Source: Blasia pusilla
Lineage: Eukaryota; Marchantiophyta; Marchantiopsida; Blasiales
Assembly: GCA_050084515.1 (NCBI GenBank)
Contig: CM114271.1
Coordinates: 54,374,001-54,438,000, forward strand
Length of the DNA stretch: 64,000 nt
Reading direction: 5' to 3'
Part shown: positions 23,808 through 34,840 of the stretch, piece by piece
Layout: every line of letters begins with the position of its first letter
How positions within the stretch are numbered: the first letter of the stretch is position 1
Program-made: the position numbers and the translations under genes
Notes under the pieces: model-generated
Told to the model about the DNA's origin: nothing
Seen by the model: the letters and a program-made list of their open reading frames with translations, nothing else
Database searches by the model: none

Positions 23808-25163
23808 TCAAAGGAAGTAGTCGAGACGAGGTCGAATCAATCTATAGTCTCTTGACCAGCCACTCCCGTCTTCAATCCACACACCATCTAGAATAATGTG
23901 CCATGACTTATCAGAAATGTGAAACGCCACGAGGTGCATTCTTGAGAAGCTCACAGAGTTGATATCGATGCAGATCCTGATGCAGATGAAATCGCCCACG
24001 ATCTCAACAGCGCCCTTGTAGAATACACTTAAGCCATCATGAGCTTTCTGCACTTTCACAAAGAGACTTTCGTGAAGATCTTCTGGCAATGCTCCAAACT
24101 TCTCCAAGTTTCCATGGGATTCATTCAGTTTCCATATTTCATAGCCAATCCCGCCCAGGTCAGCCAACACAACCATGAAAACCTCCCCATTGCAGGTGAC
24201 AAAACTACAAGTGTCTTCAATTTCATTCACGAGCATCTGCAAAGGTAGACTGGGGAATGGCAAAGGGACTTCCCTCACAAAATTCCCTACATATAACAGT
24301 CGGTTTCTTGTACCCAATAGGGATGCTCCACCACTAAGACTATAGATTAAACCATCGCAGATTACATAGGGCAGACGCTTCTCAATCGACCAATTGTCAC
24401 CTTCACCAAAGCTCCAAGAATTCTTTGTCGAACAGTAGGTACAGAACCCCCACCGGAGAATACCAGGGCTATCCGCTTCGAAATTGACCAGTACGAAAAG
24501 CTTGAAGCTGATCTTGGTGGGAGTAGATGAGCTTGCTTTGCCTATTTCCATACTTACCTCCCAATCCATTGTCTGTCTTGCAAGACTGTAAGCAGGCACC
24601 TCTCTCCAGGTTCTAGTCATGGGATTTATCACACAAATTGCTATGACGTTTGAGGGTCTTCGACAGTAGTCTCGTAAACATATCAGCCCGTCATGGACAC
24701 AACAGATCTCAATCCAATCCTCGAACTTGCTGGGGAGAAATGACAGGTCCAACCTGTGAACCCTTTTCTTGGATAAGGGCATCATGCCTAGCTTCCAGGG
24801 AGGACCCCAATATCCAGCAGCACAGAATTCCAAGGCACAAAAAACCGAGGAGGTGACATTTCGCTGCCAGAATTCAGGAGAAGATAACAGTTTATGCCAC
24901 TCCTTGCAAACAACACGAAACCGGAATTTCACCAGTGATGGCAGCTTCATCAGCACTTTCTCAACGACACCTGCTGGCAGTCCGCTCCATACTGCACTAT
25001 CCAACTCACAATTGGAGTCTGATAGAAGAAAGTGGTCGTCCTCAAAGCTTCCCTTCAGCATGTACTGCACCAGCTGCGCCTTGACGCTCATCTTTGCCAT
25101 CGATGGTCCAAGTGTTAGAAGCTCCCAATCTTCTTGAGCTGAGAGCATCCCCGAACCTTCCAT
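23808..25163 (-). CDS. F-box protein, single exon, 451 aa
   Basis: An intact frame of 451 codons. An F-box is clear at residues about 55-101: WSGLPAGVVEKVLMKLPSL, then VKFRFRVVCKEWHKLLSSPEFW, with the usual LP, VL-KLP, R-VCKEW and L-S-P-F positions. The C-terminal 300 residues resemble the kelch/F-box-associated beta-rich region of plant F-box proteins (INPMTRTWREVP, LVAFHISDKSWHII). Such proteins are substrate receptors of SCF ubiquitin ligases and bind SKP1 through the F-box; the substrate cannot be inferred. The N-terminal 50 residues are not recognised. The gene is convergent with the HAK/KUP gene. No intron or frame break seen. Confidence 0.9.
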   Translation of the reverse strand: MEGSGMLSAQEDWELLTLGPSMAKMSVKAQLVQYMLKGSFEDDHFLLSDSNCELDSAVWSGLPAGVVEKVLMKLPSLVKFRFRVVCKEWHKLLSSPEFWQRNVTSSVFCALEFCAAGYWGPPWKLGMMPLSKKRVHRLDLSFLPSKFEDWIEICCVHDGLICLRDYCRRPSNVIAICVINPMTRTWREVPAYSLARQTMDWEVSMEIGKASSSTPTKISFKLFVLVNFEADSPGILRWGFCTYCSTKNSWSFGEGDNWSIEKRLPYVICDGLIYSLSGGASLLGTRNRLLYVGNFVREVPLPFPSLPLQMLVNEIEDTCSFVTCNGEVFMVVLADLGGIGYEIWKLNESHGNLEKFGALPEDLHESLFVKVQKAHDGLSVFYKGAVEIVGDFICIRICIDINSVSFSRMHLVAFHISDKSWHIILDGVWIEDGSGWSRDYRLIRPRLDYFL

Positions 25164-27300
25164 TCAGCTGATTTCAGAGTGTACTGGCTGCATTCGCTGC
25201 GTCTTGGAGCTGTCGGTTCCAGCCACGTGCTTCTCGAGGTGCTGAAGATGCTTACGGTGTTCTATAGCCAAACCTCGTCTGACAATTTTTCCTCACGTTT
25301 CTTGGGGAAGGTAGACCATCCCAACCAGCTTCCACAATATGCAAAGCTTAAGGCTGCACTTTTAACCTTCGATTCCCTGAAAGCTATGTTCCCTGGACCT
25401 CTACGGCTTCATTACCTGAGGGCATCGCCAATCCTTGCATTCACCACGTCCTGTTTGCATCAGCTGCAGCTTGAAGCTCTCGGTTGCAAGCCAAGTACTT
25501 TTCCACAAATTTCTCCAGGTGCGAAAGAACTCGGAGTAGTCTCCCAGTCAGAAACACTTGTGCCACTGTTTCCTCGTGCTTCTTCGGGAAGAGAAACCTC
25601 CGAACTCGACTTCTACAATCTGTGAATATGTGGGGCGTATTTCTGGTCTTCAATTCCCTGAAAGTCGTGTTTATTCGGTGAAAGAAACCGCTCAAATGAA
25701 TTCCAACAATTTGTAAAAGTCAGGGCTGCATTGCTGATCTCTGAATCTCGACAACCTTCCTGCCATTTCGGTTTCCATGCGCTCCTATTCTCAGAACCTG
25801 AGCACACCATCCAAACTTGAAGCTCTCTGCTGCCAGTCATACACCTCTTTCATCTCGTTCGATCCTCTTCTCCTTGTCGAGAAGCGCAATCTGAGAAGCG
25901 AAACACCGTCTTCATCATCGTCCCGTTTCTTGCAGGGGAAGAAGAACGACAAATCACCGAAGTCTGGAAAGAGGATCGATCGATCAACTAGAATGCGACG
26001 CGATGGAGCAGTGGAAGCCCTGATAACCTCAGAGGAATACATCTCAACACCTGTGTCCAATCGTGTGAGCATTACTGCTTTCGACCTCATCTCCTTCCAT
26101 CTTCTTCTCCATGTCGAGAAGCGCAATCTGAGAAGCCGAACGCTCTCTTTATTGTCCCGTTTCTTGCAGGGGTCAAAAAGAATAACAGAGCGCTGACAGC
26201 GCCTTCCGAATTCCGTCAGGAGGATCGATCGATCAACTGCAATGCGATTCCAGGCGGGAGTTGGCAGATCCCGTCACCGATGCCCAAGACCTGCGAATCT
26301 CGCGAGTTCCATCCCAATCGCAACACCATTCCTCTCTCAGATCGTATCCCTCATTCCTCCATCACTCCTCCCTCAGTCCTCCCACCAATCACCCCTCTTT
26401 CCTCCCTCGCCCTTCTCTCGAAACTTCCCTCATCAACTCTCTACTCCCTCATTCCTCTCTCGAATCGGCCCTCATTCCCCTCTCGAACCACCTCTCACTC
26501 CTCCCTCATTCATCATTCCTCTCTCATCCCTCTACTATTCCCCTCTCACTCGTCTCTCCAGTCTTCCGTCAGTCCTTCGATCCCTAAGCAGAAGCTTCCA
26601 TCCTCCGCAATTCGTTGGGGTCCATGGCCATCGCCCTCACCCCAATCGCGCTCCCCACGATTCGACAGTCCTGAGCGAAGCGTTCGGCAGATTCCCACAC
26701 TGTTGATGCCTTCCCGGGACGCTGTGGGAGCTGGCAGGGCTTTAGGGACTGCAAGGAGTTCTTCGGAGGTGGATCTCTGAAGAAGGCAGAGGAGATGATG
26801 GTGGGGGATCCGTGTGAGGGTGAAATCGTGTGAATGATGGGAGAGCGTTCTGCCTGAGCAGGTGGAGGGGTTCGAGACGCTGGTGTTCGATGGGGCCATG
26901 AGTCGATTACGGGAGGGATTTGATAGGGCCATGAGGCGATGCTCGGCTGGTGGTGTCAATATCCGTGAAGAGCTTGCCACCATCGTAGCAGCTCGAGCCA
27001 TTTCTCTTCAAATCTGGTACTTGGAACGACTGAGCATTGAGGTCTCTTTCATGCTGACAGGTCCTTACTCTCGAAATATCCGAGTTCCTTGGATTTGAGG
27101 GATGACCTCAGTGCAGGAGACCTTGGTGCACTTCCAGGGATTTCATCGACAGCGTATCATACAGGGACGATCACAGACAGACCCAAGGGCACTTATCAAA
27201 CTCCAATCTAAATTTCCTACCTCATCCACCGCAATCATCCACATCTAGACAACACTTTTACAATTAGACTTGGCAAGCCGCTCAACCATAGCCCTTATCA
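25164..27300. other. 5' flank of the F-box gene and intergenic DNA with diverged duplications
   Basis: No convincing gene. A segment at 25850-26000 recurs at 26090-26240, sharing TCGAGAAGCGCAATCTGAGAAG, a CCCGTTTCTTGCAGGGG core and a GATCGATCGATCAACT end. Pyrimidine-rich DNA at 26320-26600 gives spurious Ser/Pro-rich frames. An open frame at 26862-27098 starts MEGFETLVFDGAM; I do not recognise it, and it lacks supporting signs. Confidence 0.45.
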
Positions 27301-27577
27301 GTAATATTTTAGAACTCACTCTTACACAACAACTAATCATGGATCTGACCAGACTGCGTGAAAAGCCTCACTTTGAGGCGTCTTGGAACACCCGCCTGGA
27401 CATTCCATACAGGCAGGCACTCTGCTAAACCAACTAATGGGCGCCGAATGTTGTATGAGCACAACAAGCTGAATGAAGATCCAACTGTGCTTTGCATCAG
27501 AGCTGCTTCTACAAAATCTTTCTTCATATCTCAGTTTAGCACTTAAGGAATCGCTGGACCACCTGTACAAGGTATTG
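27301..27577 (-). other. Probable 3' UTR of the DRT111-like gene
   Basis: Directly downstream of the stop codon on the minus strand. No other gene supported. Confidence 0.45.
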
Positions 27578-30169
27578 TTATTGAATTGAAGCAGCTACAG
27601 GAACTTCCCCAGCCAAAGGGGCAAGTTCATTTCTGGCAAATCTGTCTACATCATAGAAGCTGGCCCGGACCACTCTCCCTCCAAAGAACCGCCCATCAAG
27701 ATCAACTAAAGCTTTGGTTGCTTGCTCTGCCCGTTCAAATTGCACAAATATCCTTACGGCCTCTGTAGCCGGAAAGTCTGGTTCTGTAATCTCAAATATA
27801 AGAACTTTGGTAACTGTCCCATATTTGGCGCATTCCGATGCCACCTCATCTTCCAATTCACCATCAACTTCTCCAGGACCAACCTACACAGAAACGGCCA
27901 GTGACAGAGGTGAGCGGCAGGTTCAGCATACATTTGTCCAAAGTATTCTTGAAAACAAGTTCCCCTGTGAGCACTGACGGCATTCCAGCTACATAGTTTC
28001 AAGTGCATCGTGACCGCTGCCCATCTCTACCTCATTCCCAGACAGCCAAAGATCCATTTTTCCCTTAAGCATCTGGAAATTCAAGGCTTGTACGGGCATA
28101 AGAGAAGTCTCACAGTACTGCATAACATGTGTCTATTCTGTGCGAGTACTCATGGCAAGTCACAGATGAAAAACAGGTTGGGATTCTCATATTCTAGCTT
28201 CTTCATCTGGTTGGGTCAATGATTTTTTGTACAGGATACATAGCCCAAAAAGGGTATGAGAGAAAAGACAACTAGTCATCAACCTTGATGAAGTAACTCA
28301 CTTTCCATCGTCACACCACAAATAACCATGCCATGGAATTCAATTGAGCGCAGAAGGCTAAGCATCTTCCTATCCTAGCAACCAGAGGGTCTATCTTGAC
28401 AATCACTGACAAATATTTAGACTGTTTTAGGACAACCAGAACGGCAGAACTACTTTACTCCAACTGTCCAGTGATTTTAATCACGTGCGTGTACAAAGGT
28501 AAATGCACCGACGTCTATGTCACGTCCATAGAATATTTTAACCTGTAAGAATCCCTCATGTAGTGATTCAAAATGGAAATTTCAGGTTGAGGCTGTGATG
28601 GTAATGGAGACAGGGACGTCATCACTTACACTACCGATCTCTTCAGCACTATGATTAATGTCGCTGAAATGCACATGGCTAAAATGGTCGTGTTCTCGTC
28701 TTCCAGTCTCTTCAACAGATTTGACCCCTAATTGGATCGTTTTAGCTTGCTATTCAGTCATTAGGAAAGAAAGAAATATAACTCAGCGGAAAAAGAGAAA
28801 ATTTGAAAGTAGGGATCTCAGGCTGACGATCAAGACCCTGCTGATAAGAAAAAGAGTTCAATATGATTGTTGTGCTTACTCCGAACGCTAAGCCCTGATG
28901 CAAGGCTGACGGTTTAACCTGCTGTAACTATGGCTACACATCGGTAATGGAGAAGAGGCGAAAACCATGTTTCGGAGCAAAATGATTTAGAAAAAGAGTT
29001 CATTATGATTATTGTGCTTACTTCGAAAACTAAGCCCTAATGCAAGGCTGACAATTTAACCTGCTGTAACTATGGCCACACATCGGTAATGGAGAAGAGG
29101 CGAATACCATGTTTCGGAGCAAAACGACTCGAGTTGGAGGTCCTGAAATTGCAACCCCCTGCACTTTGGGCTTCTTTTCTTGTTGCTGTTGCGGCGTGAC
29201 CTTGGCTTCACCCGCATTTACAATGACTCCAGCGCGCTTGTCTGTCTTCCGAGCCATGAGAGGAGTCGTGATTCCTTGTTCCTGCTTCCCCAGCCCTTGA
29301 CCTTCTTTCCATCCCATTCTTGCCATCATTCTCTGTGCGGCGGTCATTTGCCCTCCTGCACCTACCCCTAAACCGCCACTACTCTGTTTACTCATGCTGA
29401 ATCCTTCTGCGTTTCTTGGAGGAGATGGCGACCTCGGTCTCGCTGATCCAGCATCCGATCCAACGCCACCGCCACCACGGGAAGCAGCAGAAGCTGCGCT
29501 GAGCATTGCTCTCCTCTTCCACGCTTCCTCGCCACTGATGTGCAGAGCTGCTGCTCGGTCTGGCCCAGAATCCTCTCTCTCAATTTCCTTCTCCCTCTCA
29601 ATTTCTCTCTGCCGTTGCACCTCCCTCTCTCTCTCCCTCTCCCTCTCTCTATCCTTCTCCCTCTCCCTCTCCCTCTCTTCCTCCTCCACCCTCCTCCGCT
29701 CCACCTCTCTCCGCATTTCCTCCTCCATCTTTCGTCTCCTGCGCTCTCTGCAATACTCGTCGAAATCGTTCGGCCTCGCAGGATCATATTCCTCCAGCAC
29801 TGCCGCACTCGCTCCCACCAGAGCCGGCTGAGGCGGTGGTGAAACAGCCCGGAAATCTCTATCCGCATCCACGGAGCTCACCAGCAGAGGACTCGCACCT
29901 CCGTCAACCATCCACCTTCCCACTTTGGGCTGCGGCGTTCCCACCACAGCAGCGGGCATGGTCACCGCTTTGGGCTTCGTCGCGGAGGACTGATTTCTCA
30001 GCACCGAGGGAGGGGGAGCGAAGAGCGACGGCTTCCTCAAAGTCGGCGGCGCCATCTTTACACTGCTGCTCGACCAGACGGAACTCCCCGCTGCTCCTGC
30101 TCCATCGTCCTCCCCCTGTAGCACCGGCGCCGAAGGGGGAGGCAAGTCCCCATACAATCCCCCCAACAT
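27578..30169 (-). CDS. DRT111: DRT111/SPF45-type splicing factor (G-patch and RRM), two exons
   Basis: Exon 1 runs 30169-29108 and exon 2 27883-27578; the donor is ATG|GTATTC and the acceptor TGTGTAG|GTT. The product is 455 aa. I chose the second in-frame Met (30169) because the family N-terminus reads MLGGLYGDLPPP; a start at 30190 would add seven residues. Order: VWSSSSVKMAPPTLRKPS near the N-terminus, an Arg/Glu-rich region (about 142-200), a G-patch (about 280-318, ARMGWKEGQGLGKQEQG), then a C-terminal RRM of the UHM kind (about 347-440). The RRM holds ECAKYGTVTKVLIFEITEP, VRIFVQF and GGRVVRASFYD. SPF45 homologues act in the spliceosome at 3' splice-site choice. Both domains look intact. 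Confidence 0.93.
27884..29107 (-). other. Intron of the DRT111-like gene (1,224 bp)
   Basis: Bounded by GT at 29107-29106 and AG at 27885-27884. Joining the exons continues LLRNM directly into VGPGEVD, the conserved start of the RRM region. Its 5' end holds a duplicated copy of the exon border. Confidence 0.9.
28849..29132. repeat. 142-bp tandem duplication across the exon 1/intron border of the DRT111-like gene
   Basis: Copies are 28849-28990 and 28991-29132, about 90 percent alike by eye. Each holds the end of exon 1 and a splice donor: the used one ATG|GTATTC at 29107 and a second, ATG|GTTTTC, at 28965. Only the upstream donor keeps the frame open, because the intervening sequence reads into a stop. 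Confidence 0.9.
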
Positions 30170-30190
30170 CTCTCTACCAAACCTCAACAA

Positions 30191-31020
30191 GACCTTCCTC
30201 CTCCGATTGCACCCTCTCCTCTCCTCCCCTCTCCACTCCCCTCATCTACTTCAACACCGCCTCCTCACTCCCTAATCCCGTTCCTCCTCATCCTCCCGCC
30301 TCCGATTTCTCCCTCTCCTCTCCTCTCCACTATTTCAGCACGACCTTCGCAAGCCCTAATCCGCTCCTCCTCATCCTCCCACCTTCGATTCCTCCCTCCC
30401 CACTCCTCTCCTCTACTCTATTTCAGCACGACCTCCGCAATCCCTAATCCTTCCCTCCTCACCCTCCTCACACTCCCCATGCCCCGCGAATCTGTCACCG
30501 AATCGTCCTCCGCCTCCGCCTCCCGCACACAATCTTCTCGAATCCTCCACCTCCAACTCCCAAACACAACAAAAATCTCCCCAAATCCTCCACTCACCTC
30601 ACGCAGACTCCGCCTCCCGCACGCACAAAACTCTTCCGAAATCCTCCACTCACCTCACGCAGACTCCGCCTCCCGCACGCACAAAACTCTTCCGAAATCC
30701 TCCACTCACCTCACGCAAACTCCGCCTCCCGCACGCACAAAACTCTTCCACACAAATCTACCCAAGTCCTCCACTTCCCCGCAGTGTGAACACAGATCCT
30801 TCGCTGACAGAGAACCGCGCTTTCTCGCGCATGAGCTGACAGAGTACGATCCACAGAGCGAGTCCTCTGCCTTCTTCCAGACTGAGAAGCTCGCCACAAG
30901 AAAGACGGGGGGGGGGGAGTTTGGGGGTAGAGGAGAAAGACGGAATAAAGGACGTGGGATAGCGAAAGACGGGAGAAAGAAAGAGTCGCGCTCAGCTCTG
31001 ATGTTCGACGGAGTGTAGCC
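30191..31020. promoter_or_regulatory. 5' flank of the DRT111-like gene, pyrimidine-rich with minisatellites
   Basis: A roughly 95-bp unit with a TTCAGCACGACCT-like core recurs between 30230 and 30450. A 56-bp unit is repeated three times at 30583-30750. A run of about ten G lies at 30907-30917. The long plus-strand frame here is an artefact, since a 56-bp period breaks any frame. Confidence 0.55.
30583..30750. repeat. 56-bp minisatellite, three copies
   Basis: Unit starts at 30583, 30639 and 30695 with AAATCCTCCACTCACCTCAC; the copies are almost identical. A fourth, diverged copy follows. Confidence 0.9.
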
Positions 31021-32390
31021 GGTCAGAATTTGAATAGCCGGTCCCGGAGGACTTTGGGAGAAAGTGCCACTGAAATAAAAAATGGTTTGAGGAGATTTTC
31101 TAGGTGCGTGGACACAAATTAAAAAAATATCTTGTTGCCTCTAGCATGCCAAATATTTTCTCCTGGTGTCAAAGTGTTTGTAAATGAAGAAGGCGTTCTC
31201 TAATAATAATAAAAGTGATTTGAAGAGATTTTCTAGGATTTTCTAGGACAGGACACAAATTTTAAAAAATGTCTTGTTGCCCGAAATATTTTCTTGTTGT
31301 CAAAGTGCCATGTGTTTGCAAATGCGCTCTCCAATAATAATATACAATTTATTATATTAAAAAAATTCAAATAAAAATTTGGTTATGCGTCTTTGATGTC
31401 AAAAGTCTTTTACAAATGGAACCAAAAAATGTTACAATCTATACTATTATGGGAGAGTGCCTTCTCCTTTCGCAAACAGCTTAGCCACTTGGCATTTTCA
31501 GCCAATCAGGGAACTTCATGAGTTTAGATTTGTGCGCATACTTTCACAGACGCATTACATGTACTTTAGGGTTTCCTTGCGTCCACCGCAATGTGTAACT
31601 GTTTTTTTAAATGGGATTCGAATTTTGTCCTAGACAATTAGGATTGTGATGAGGATGCCCTTTCCCACCTCGGAGGCGGTTTTCCTCGTAGGGTATTTCA
31701 AGCTTTCAGGGACTCTACGCCTATTGTATTTATACATCACCACTCAGATACTCGGATATAATGAGCTCAGCTTTGAGGTTACGATTTACTCCATGCCACC
31801 ATATTATCGAGGCTTAATAGTCAGCTTTATTTATGCATCAGTTTAACATGCGTATGGTTACTCTACCAGTTCTCATAATGTCAGAGCTATTCGAACTCGA
31901 TGCAGACATTGAGGCGAATGCGAAGCTTTTATTCATGTTTTCAGACGTTAACACAAGTGTCTTTTCACTCTAGGAGTTCTTGGTTCCTCATGCCGTATTA
32001 CCCTTTGAGCGGAACTAGCTATCTGCTTACGAACAAATCTGCTCTATGCTTTGTAGGTACACCAAAGACAAGGAGCAGCTACCGGTTGAAGTTGGCTTCA
32101 ACCGGCAGCTGAAGCTCTCAGTTGAAGGCACTCCTCAAAGTTTCAAGTGTCTTCAGCAGCTGTCGGGTCTCCTCAAGGGTTAAGCTCCTCCAAGTCTCAA
32201 GCGTCCTCCTACAGCTCTGGAATCAGCTCCTGCAGCTCCCGAATCATCAAACTCCTGACCTGAGTTACTCGAGGTCCATCAAAAGCTCTTGCCACTCTCA
32301 AATCATCTTTTTTGTACCCGAATCGGCTCGAACAGCTCCAACCCCAATCTCTGCACATATTTTAACAAAAAAAGGTGCCGAAATACCATC
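31021..32390. other. Non-coding stretch with a roughly 135-bp tandem duplication
   Basis: A segment at about 31082-31215 recurs at about 31216-31345. Both copies share GAGATTTTCTAGG, ATCTTGTTGCC- or GTCTTGTTGCC-like parts and CTAATAATAAT or CCAATAATAAT ends. A hairpin sits at 32076-32111. No gene recognised. Confidence 0.5.
32076..32111. repeat. Short hairpin, 16-bp arms and 4-base loop
   Basis: Left arm CAGCTACCGGTTGAAG, right arm CTTCAACCGGCAGCTG, one mismatch, loop TTGG. It resembles a terminator- or miRNA-like foldback but is short for a plant miRNA precursor. Confidence 0.6.
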
Positions 32391-32966
32391 ATGGCAACCA
32401 GAATGACAGCAAGAAAGTCCACACAGGGGAAGGGAAAGGGTCCTGCCAAAGCCACATCGTCGAAGAAGCACTACGGTATAAAGGAGAGTGATGTCGAACC
32501 ATTGGAAGACTCCAAATGGTCTCTCATGTCTTAGGAGGATGCCATCCGTCTGAGTAAATGGAGATCTCACTTTGGAGTAAGTCCTACTTTGGGGACAAAG
32601 CTCATCCCAGAGCATGCTCCAGGTTTTGAATACGCAATAAAAGATTCACTCCCTGTTGGGGAAGAGCTTGTTGTATCATATAAAGGATATTTTCTGAAGC
32701 CAGCGGAGGGCTTGGAAAAACATGTTCGTGTAGTAGTGCAAGGTAGCCTCGAGTATCGCCTTAGGAGGTCCACCTGTGAAAGAGAGCGCAATCTCGAAGC
32801 AACCTCTTCGAAAAAACGTATGAAAACACCCGAGGCCAACAAGGACGAACGTTGCTCGACTAAACAAAAAAGTTACCCAAATATCTCAGATCTGCCAACG
32901 AACCCTATCTCACATCCTCATATGACAGTGGAGACTCCTCAAAAAGGGAAAAGGGAAAAGGGGTGA
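32391..32966 (+). pseudogene. Unknown protein-coding remnant, one in-frame TAG
   Basis: From ATG 32391 the frame runs 47 codons to TAG at 32532-32534, then stays open in the same frame to 32966 (192 codons in all). The first part is Lys-rich (MTARKSTQGKGKGPAK). The second part reads RLSKWRSHFGVSPTLGTKL, then a compact segment around EELVVSYKGYF and HVRVVVQGSLEYRLRR, and ends in another Lys-rich tail. I do not recognise a family. Similar reading style on both sides of the TAG suggests one broken gene rather than chance. An ATG-started shorter product from 32589 is the alternative. Confidence 0.4.
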
Positions 32967-33179
32967 GGGTGTGGTAGTTAACATTCAGATTAAACACTGA
33001 GATTAAGATAGGGCATATAGTAGCTAGCTCGACACACATGTAAAACTGAGAAATGGAAGCTTATCAGGAGAATAAAATCTCTACATTGAAACGATGTCAC
33101 TATGTCTGAATGTCTCCTTTGCACATTGCTTACATCCTCAAGTAATCAACTGAGAAAAATCTCTCGGCCATTGAAGGGA

Positions 33180-33530
33180 GTGCCAAGTACATGTCTAGAA
33201 ACAGAGTGGGCAATTGCAACTCGACCGGGCTCTAAACCCCCGGTCAGATCAGGCTGATCAATAGCACAAAAGCTATTTCTATCTAGCTGTAACCCAAGAT
33301 AGGATCAGAGGAAGAGGGGACCCGAACAACACTGAGTGAGCACATGTGTGCCAAGTACATGTCTAAAAACTGAGTGAGCAGCCGCAACCCGACCGGGCTC
33401 TAAACGCGGTTATGGGTAGTATTCTGTTTGAGTAGGATCCGACCGACAGACATAAATAACACAAAAGCCTAGAGAACCAGGTGCAAACTAAGACACGATC
33501 AGTGGAAGCGGACCCAAACAACTGAGTGAG
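33180..33530. repeat. Tandem direct duplication of about 168 bp
   Basis: The segment at about 33180-33348 recurs at about 33349-33530. Both contain GTGCCAAGTACATGTCTA, CCGACCGGGCTCTAAAC-like and ACTGAGTGAGCA parts. The second copy carries a small insertion. No coding signs. Confidence 0.75.
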
Positions 33531-34221
33531 CAAGGGTGATCCGATTGTAAACCAAGAGAGGAAGGGGAGCTCCACTCTGTCACACCTCATTGCAACGAAG
33601 CCGCCGGAGCAACAGCAGATATAAGCGCCACGAAATGCAACAACAAGAAAAAAAATATGGATCGAGAGAGTTTGAATAAGCTATTCTGGGAGACTTGACA
33701 TACATAGCATCAGCGGAAAAGGATCTGCCAAAAGACCGCTGCAAGATCTCACACTCTCTGTTCGCTCATAAATCGGCTCATTTCTCCCTCTCCACGTTTA
33801 GGGTTTAGGTCTTCCCTCTCCACATTTGCTCATCCCTTGGAAACACGATTTCGAGTTGAGGGATGTGCGCCCATGGGTGGAGCCCCATGAATTGAGAGCC
33901 CATGGAGAGAAGTACGATGTGAGAGCCCGTGACAAAAAGTGACAATAGAGAGACCCGAACAACAACAGCCTGCGACTTGGACTGAGAGCCTTGAAGAAAT
34001 GTTCTAGCAGAGACCCGAACATGTTTGAGAGAGAGCGCATGAGGTGCAATGAACTCGAGTGGAGAGGAGCGGGGCCTGAAGACGGAGCCACGAAAGAGCT
34101 AGGGAAGCCGTGGGGGGAAGCCACAAGAGAGTTGGGCGAATGGCCTGCGCCAACTAGACAAGAGGGGGGGTTATCCAGGTCGAGGCATTAGGTGGAGGGT
34201 TGGGTGTCCTTCATGTATCCC
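33531..34221. other. Non-coding stretch at the truncated end of gypsy copy B
   Basis: No integrase or LTR of copy B is readable here, so the element is cut after RNase H at about 34222. Frames on both strands lack family signatures. Confidence 0.45.
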
Positions 34222-34840
34222 TCACGAATCCATAGCCAACATGTCTAAATAGGTTGACGCGTGCCATCGGGGCACTGACTCCTCATCACTCTCTCCATGC
34301 CACCGAGCTTCAGTCGCATCTTGCTGACTCAGGTATGGGTTACGACTCAACCCATCTGCATCTTGGTTGAGCGTCCCAAGTCTATGTACCACCTGAAAAT
34401 CATACTCCTGCAACAACAGAGCCCATCTCGCAAGCTTCCCTGTAAACTTGTCGGACTCCATCAATCACTTCAGTGGTTGATGATGAGTGATGATGGTAAA
34501 GGGGTTTCCGAATAAGTAATACCTGAAATGCACGACAGCCCACACTGCAGCCAAGCACTCACCCTCATACGAGTTGTACTTCACCTTTGCACCATTGTTC
34601 GAGCGGCTAGCGTAAGCCACCACGAACTCTCTACCCTCATCATCATGTTGGGTGAGCACCGCTCCAGGCCCCAACATGCTCCAATCTCTTTGCAACTGGA
34701 AAGGACGCCCCCTAATCGATCTCCTCAAGATGGGCGCGGACATCAACATGTCCTTGAGCAATTGAAATGCTCGCTCCTGCTCATCCCCCCAGTGCCACTC
34801 GTGATCCATCTTGGTCAGCAAGGTCAGTGGCTTCCCTTGA
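34222..34840 (-). pseudogene. RNase H domain of gypsy copy B
   Basis: Contains WGDEQERAFQLLKDMLMSAP, LGPGAVLTQHDDEGREFVVA, a YNSYEGECLAAVWAVVHFRYYL segment and PFTIITHHQPLK. After a stop at 34465 comes LTGKLARWALLLQEYDF-like sequence (here FTGKL), ending at LGTLNQDADGLSRNP. The HHQPL position usually reads DHQPL, so a catalytic acidic residue is lost. This is the retroviral-type RNase H that removes RNA from RNA-DNA hybrids. Confidence 0.88.

Noticed and set aside
26242-26780. Pyrimidine-rich frames encoding Ser/Pro/Leu-rich peptides
   Set aside because: Composition artefact of CCTCA- and TCATTCC-type repeats; three overlapping frames are equally open.
29392-29868. Open frames antisense to, or in other frames of, the Arg/Glu-rich part of the DRT111-like exon
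   Set aside because: They are by-products of the repetitive RE codons; the real frame has the G-patch and RRM continuity.
30479-31018. 179-codon plus-strand open frame upstream of the DRT111-like gene
   Set aside because: It runs through a 56-bp minisatellite, whose period is not a multiple of three, and gives Ser/Pro/Thr-rich sequence only.
33798-34124. Minus-strand frame as the missing integrase of gypsy copy B
   Set aside because: It lacks the HHCC zinc finger and DDE signatures and shows no gypsy integrase similarity.
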